Shown here: in pieces, positions 61,651 through 64,000 of the stretch
Position numbering within the stretch: position 1 is the first letter of the stretch
Layout: each line of letters opens with the position of its first letter
NCBI GenBank assembly: GCA_036489395.1
Contig: DASXFW010000010.1
Coordinates: 1 to 64,000 of the forward strand
Length of the DNA stretch: 64,000 bases
From: JASHVB01 sp036489395
Lineage (GTDB): Bacteria; Pseudomonadota; Alphaproteobacteria; Acetobacterales; Acetobacteraceae
Reading direction: 5' to 3'
Position numbers and translations under genes: made by a program
Notes under the pieces: model-generated
What the model was told of the DNA's origin: nothing
The model's input: only the letters and a program-made list of their open reading frames with translations
Databases searched by the model: none

Positions 61651-63910
61651 TGGCGCGCAGAATCGCTTCCACCAGCCGGTCCTTGCTAACCGGCTTGGCG
61701 ACGAAATCCGTCATGCCGGCGGTGCGGCACGCCAGTACGTCCTCGGGGAACGCGTTGGCGGTCATCGCCACGATTGGCACGTCGCGCGATGGTCCCTCCA
61801 TGCGGCGAATGGCGCGGGTTGCTTCCAACCCATCCATCTCCGGCATGCGCATATCCATGCAGATCACGTCGTACCGGACCTGCATCGCCGCCTGCACTGC
61901 CTCACGCCCGTCGTTGGCGACATCGACCTGAACGGCGAAATCCCGCAACATGCGGAGAGCGACAAAGCGGTTGGTGGGATTGTCCTCGGCGAGCAATAGC
62001 CGCAGCGGCCGGCCCAGCCACTCCAGGCGGAGCCGCAGCGTGTCGGCGGTGTGCTTCGGGTCGCGCGGATGCGCCCGCATCTCCTGCCCGAGCTTCAGCG
62101 TGAGGCACACCCGGAAGCGGCTGCCGTGGCCGAGCTGCGATTCAACGCCGATCGAGCCGCCCATGTGCTCGACGATCTGCTTGCTGATCGCAAGCCCGAG
62201 GCCTGATCCGCCGAAGCGTCGGGTTATGGAGCTATCGGCCTGGATGAACGCGTCGAACAACGTGCCGAGATGCTGGTCGGCGATGCCGATCCCGGTATCG
62301 GTCACGACCCATTCCATGCTTGCCGCATCGTCGGTGCGCCCGAGGCAGTGGACTTCGACAACGACCTCGCCCGCCTCGGTAAATTTCACTGCGTTGGAGA
62401 CCAGGTTGTGCAGCACCTGGCGGATGCGGCCCGCATCGCCGAGCAGCACCGGCGGCAGTTCTGGATCGCTCTCCACCCGCATGGCAACGGTCTTCTCCGA
62501 CGCGTGCGGGCCGTGCACGCTCAGCGTCTCCTGCGTCAACGTGGCAGGCGAGAACGGCGCCTCCTCGAAGCTCATGCGGCCGGCATCCAGCTTCGAGAAA
62601 TCCAGCACGTCATTCAGAATCCGCAGCAGCGAGTCGCCGGAATCGCGAATGGCCGTCACCACTTCCCGCTGCTCCTGCGACAGCGCATCGTCGAGCAGAC
62701 TGGCAGCAAGGCCGAGCACCGCGTTCAAGGGCGTGCGGATTTCGTGGCTCATCATCGCGAGGAAGGCCGACTTGGCGCGGCTGGCTTCCTCGGCAATGCG
62801 CCGGCGTTCGCGGTGTTCTTCGGCTTCCCGTTGCAGGTCCTGCATGCGCTGGTGATCGCGTGCGCTCTGCTCGACTGCGCGGCGTTCGCGGATGTCGCGC
62901 ACCGCGGTCACCACTGCGTCGCCGTCGCTGAGGGAGATGCCGCGCGACAGCATCTCGATCGGGATCAGGACGCCGTCTTCGGGAAGCAACTCGAGCTCGA
63001 GCGACGGACCGTCGCGCCCGGGACGGTACGCCGGCGCGAAGTCGGTCAAGGCACGAGCCGTCACCGTGGCGAGATCGAGTCCCACCAGGGCGCAGAAGGC
63101 GCGGTTGGCGTCCAGGATACGGCCCTTCCGGTGCACCAGGATGCCCTCGAACGCGATCTCGGTCAGTTGGCGCAGCCGCGCGTTCTCCTGTGCGACGCGT
63201 ACGGCAGCGCGGCGGTCCACCGCGGCGCCGGCGCGCGCCAGCAGCAGCACGACGATGAATTCCGATCCGAACACCACGGTCAGCGGACGCAGCGACAGGG
63301 CGTCCGGCGTCTTCGTTATCGACTCCCAGTCGGAGAACGGCAGGATGGCCGAGATCGAGGCGACATGCAGCGCCGGCAATGCGATGGCGACGATGAACGT
63401 GGCGCGCAGTGTGCCTGCCTGCTTCGCGTGGCGCAGGCCCAACGCGCCGACGGCGGTGCAGCCGAGCATGGCCAGCAGCACCTTCGTCAGGTCGTAGCCC
63501 AGCGTCATTGGTGCAGCCATGCTGGCCATGCCGACGAGCAGCATGCAGGAGTTGGCGGACGACAGCAGCGATCCGGCCAGCAGCGTATTGCGCCAGCCCT
63601 GGTCGCCGAATGCCATGATGCTCAGCGCGGCACCGCTTCCTGCCGCAGCCAGCAGCACCGCGAGCGCCGTTGGCTGCCAGGCGATCATGTCGTGCATGAA
63701 CGGAAAGAACGCCGCCAGCGAGCAATGGAAGGCGAGCCACGCGACGACCCCCAGCACCACGGCCGCCACTGCCGTGCGGGCGATCGGCACGGGCGTTGCC
63801 CGGCCGTCGATGGGCACCAGCGCGAAGCCGGCGTGGCAGCCCAGCAGGCTGGTCAGCAGGGCGAGGGCGAACAAGCGGGCATCATGCGCGGACAGGAATT
63901 CGGCCAGCAT
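61583..63910 (-). CDS. Hybrid sensor histidine kinase with MHYT-like input
   Basis: About 775 residues. The first 240 hold seven hydrophobic spans arranged as in MHYT sensors ('FALALLTSLLGCHAGFALV', 'VLGVVAWLAFHCSLAAFFPF'). A PAS domain follows ('LTEIAFEGILVHRKGRILDA'), then HisKA ('AKSAFLAMMSHEIRTPLNAV'), HATPase ('NLVSNAVKFTEAGEVVVEVH', 'DTGIGIADQHLGTLF') and a C-terminal REC domain ('DVICMDMRMPEMDGLEATRA', 'FVAKPVSKDRL'). The last 21 residues are the low-complexity Ala/Lys/Glu tail from the hexamer repeat. The TTG at 63943 is an alternative start; ATG 63910 is preferred. Confidence 0.92.
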   Translation of the reverse strand: MLAEFLSAHDARLFALALLTSLLGCHAGFALVPIDGRATPVPIARTAVAAVVLGVVAWLAFHCSLAAFFPFMHDMIAWQPTALAVLLAAAGSGAALSIMAFGDQGWRNTLLAGSLLSSANSCMLLVGMASMAAPMTLGYDLTKVLLAMLGCTAVGALGLRHAKQAGTLRATFIVAIALPALHVASISAILPFSDWESITKTPDALSLRPLTVVFGSEFIVVLLLARAGAAVDRRAAVRVAQENARLRQLTEIAFEGILVHRKGRILDANRAFCALVGLDLATVTARALTDFAPAYRPGRDGPSLELELLPEDGVLIPIEMLSRGISLSDGDAVVTAVRDIRERRAVEQSARDHQRMQDLQREAEEHRERRRIAEEASRAKSAFLAMMSHEIRTPLNAVLGLAASLLDDALSQEQREVVTAIRDSGDSLLRILNDVLDFSKLDAGRMSFEEAPFSPATLTQETLSVHGPHASEKTVAMRVESDPELPPVLLGDAGRIRQVLHNLVSNAVKFTEAGEVVVEVHCLGRTDDAASMEWVVTDTGIGIADQHLGTLFDAFIQADSSITRRFGGSGLGLAISKQIVEHMGGSIGVESQLGHGSRFRVCLTLKLGQEMRAHPRDPKHTADTLRLRLEWLGRPLRLLLAEDNPTNRFVALRMLRDFAVQVDVANDGREAVQAAMQVRYDVICMDMRMPEMDGLEATRAIRRMEGPSRDVPIVAMTANAFPEDVLACRTAGMTDFVAKPVSKDRLVEAILRAMAEAKTEAKAKAEAKAKAKAEV

Positions 63911-63967
63911 GGCGTCGCAGATTGGACGCAAAGGATTAACCAACCGCTACCGGCTCGGGTGTCTGCG

Positions 63968-64000
63968 CTGTCATTGCGAGTTGCCCGCCGGGCTTCGGCC
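63968..64000. repeat. Family A repeat, cut by window edge
   Basis: 'gtcattgcgagttgcccgcc' to 'gggcttcggcc' matches the family A head. The element continues outside the window. Confidence 0.85.

Overview
This window is GC-rich bacterial chromosome. The gene content points to an alphaproteobacterium, most plausibly Acetobacteraceae or a close Rhodospirillales relative (inference). The pointers are a FYDLN-type TIGR02300 protein, a class I lysyl-tRNA synthetase, a complete N-type ATPase operon, a secreted sorbosone-dehydrogenase-like protein, and many short palindromic repeats built on 'gtcattgcgag' or 'ctccccttgagggag'. No rRNA operon, CRISPR array, integrase or transposase was recognised. One tRNA was found, tRNA-Arg(ACG).

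Layout. 0-7.4 kb: partial GIY-YIG protein, a 30-bp tandem array, leuD and leuB, a CHAP-like enzyme next to a small secreted protein, an LLM-class flavin enzyme, a decayed small gene, a membrane protein with a YadA-head-like tail, tRNA-Arg, then hicAB with a palindromic operator. 7.4-13.6 kb: proA-nadD-rsfS, an SDR dehydrogenase, an FAD oxidoreductase and a lactonase. 13.6-24 kb: repeats, sorbosone-dehydrogenase-like protein, a TPR protein with an RTX remnant upstream, TauD dioxygenase, patatin, a three-gene cluster of unknown function, and two surface-sugar glycosyltransferases. 24-31 kb: TIGR02300, DUF971, Trm112, LON-like and YbbN genes (all minus), then rlmB with a long Gly/Arg/Pro-rich N-terminus, a hydratase and an acyl-CoA dehydrogenase.

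31.0-35.6 kb is the most accessory-looking stretch. It holds a RelA/SpoT-type synthetase with a helical C-terminus, a 660-bp gap with repeated TCACCGGTGA palindromes, an unknown 337-residue protein, a convergent protein joining a WGR-like region to an RNA-polymerase-alpha-CTD-like helix-hairpin region, and a higBA pair whose toxin looks damaged at its 5' end. Base composition is lower in GC than the flanks. This is the best candidate here for an undescribed system, but the sequence alone does not prove that the parts work together.

36-47.3 kb: a ketopantoate-reductase-family enzyme, a TadG-like pilus protein, a complete N-ATPase operon (D-C-Q-R-B-E-F-A-G order, minus strand) led by a CBS protein, and a PEP-CTERM protein. 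47.7-50.7 kb is a small-cassette zone. A Phd/PemK-like pair and an orphan UPF0175 gene lie between two copies of the 3' end of an aminotransferase gene, followed by a GxxExxY gene bounded by a perfect 31-bp inverted repeat. 51-64 kb: class I LysRS followed by a flippase-type MprF-like protein, a long nested palindrome, a xanthine-dehydrogenase-like subunit coupled to a DUF4406-like gene, an MBL hydrolase / small membrane protein / P450 cluster, twin cupin-like genes, a large hairpin with a hexanucleotide repeat, and a hybrid histidine kinase.

All calls come from reading the sequence. No database search was run. Start codons are judged from ribosome binding sites and the usual family N-termini.
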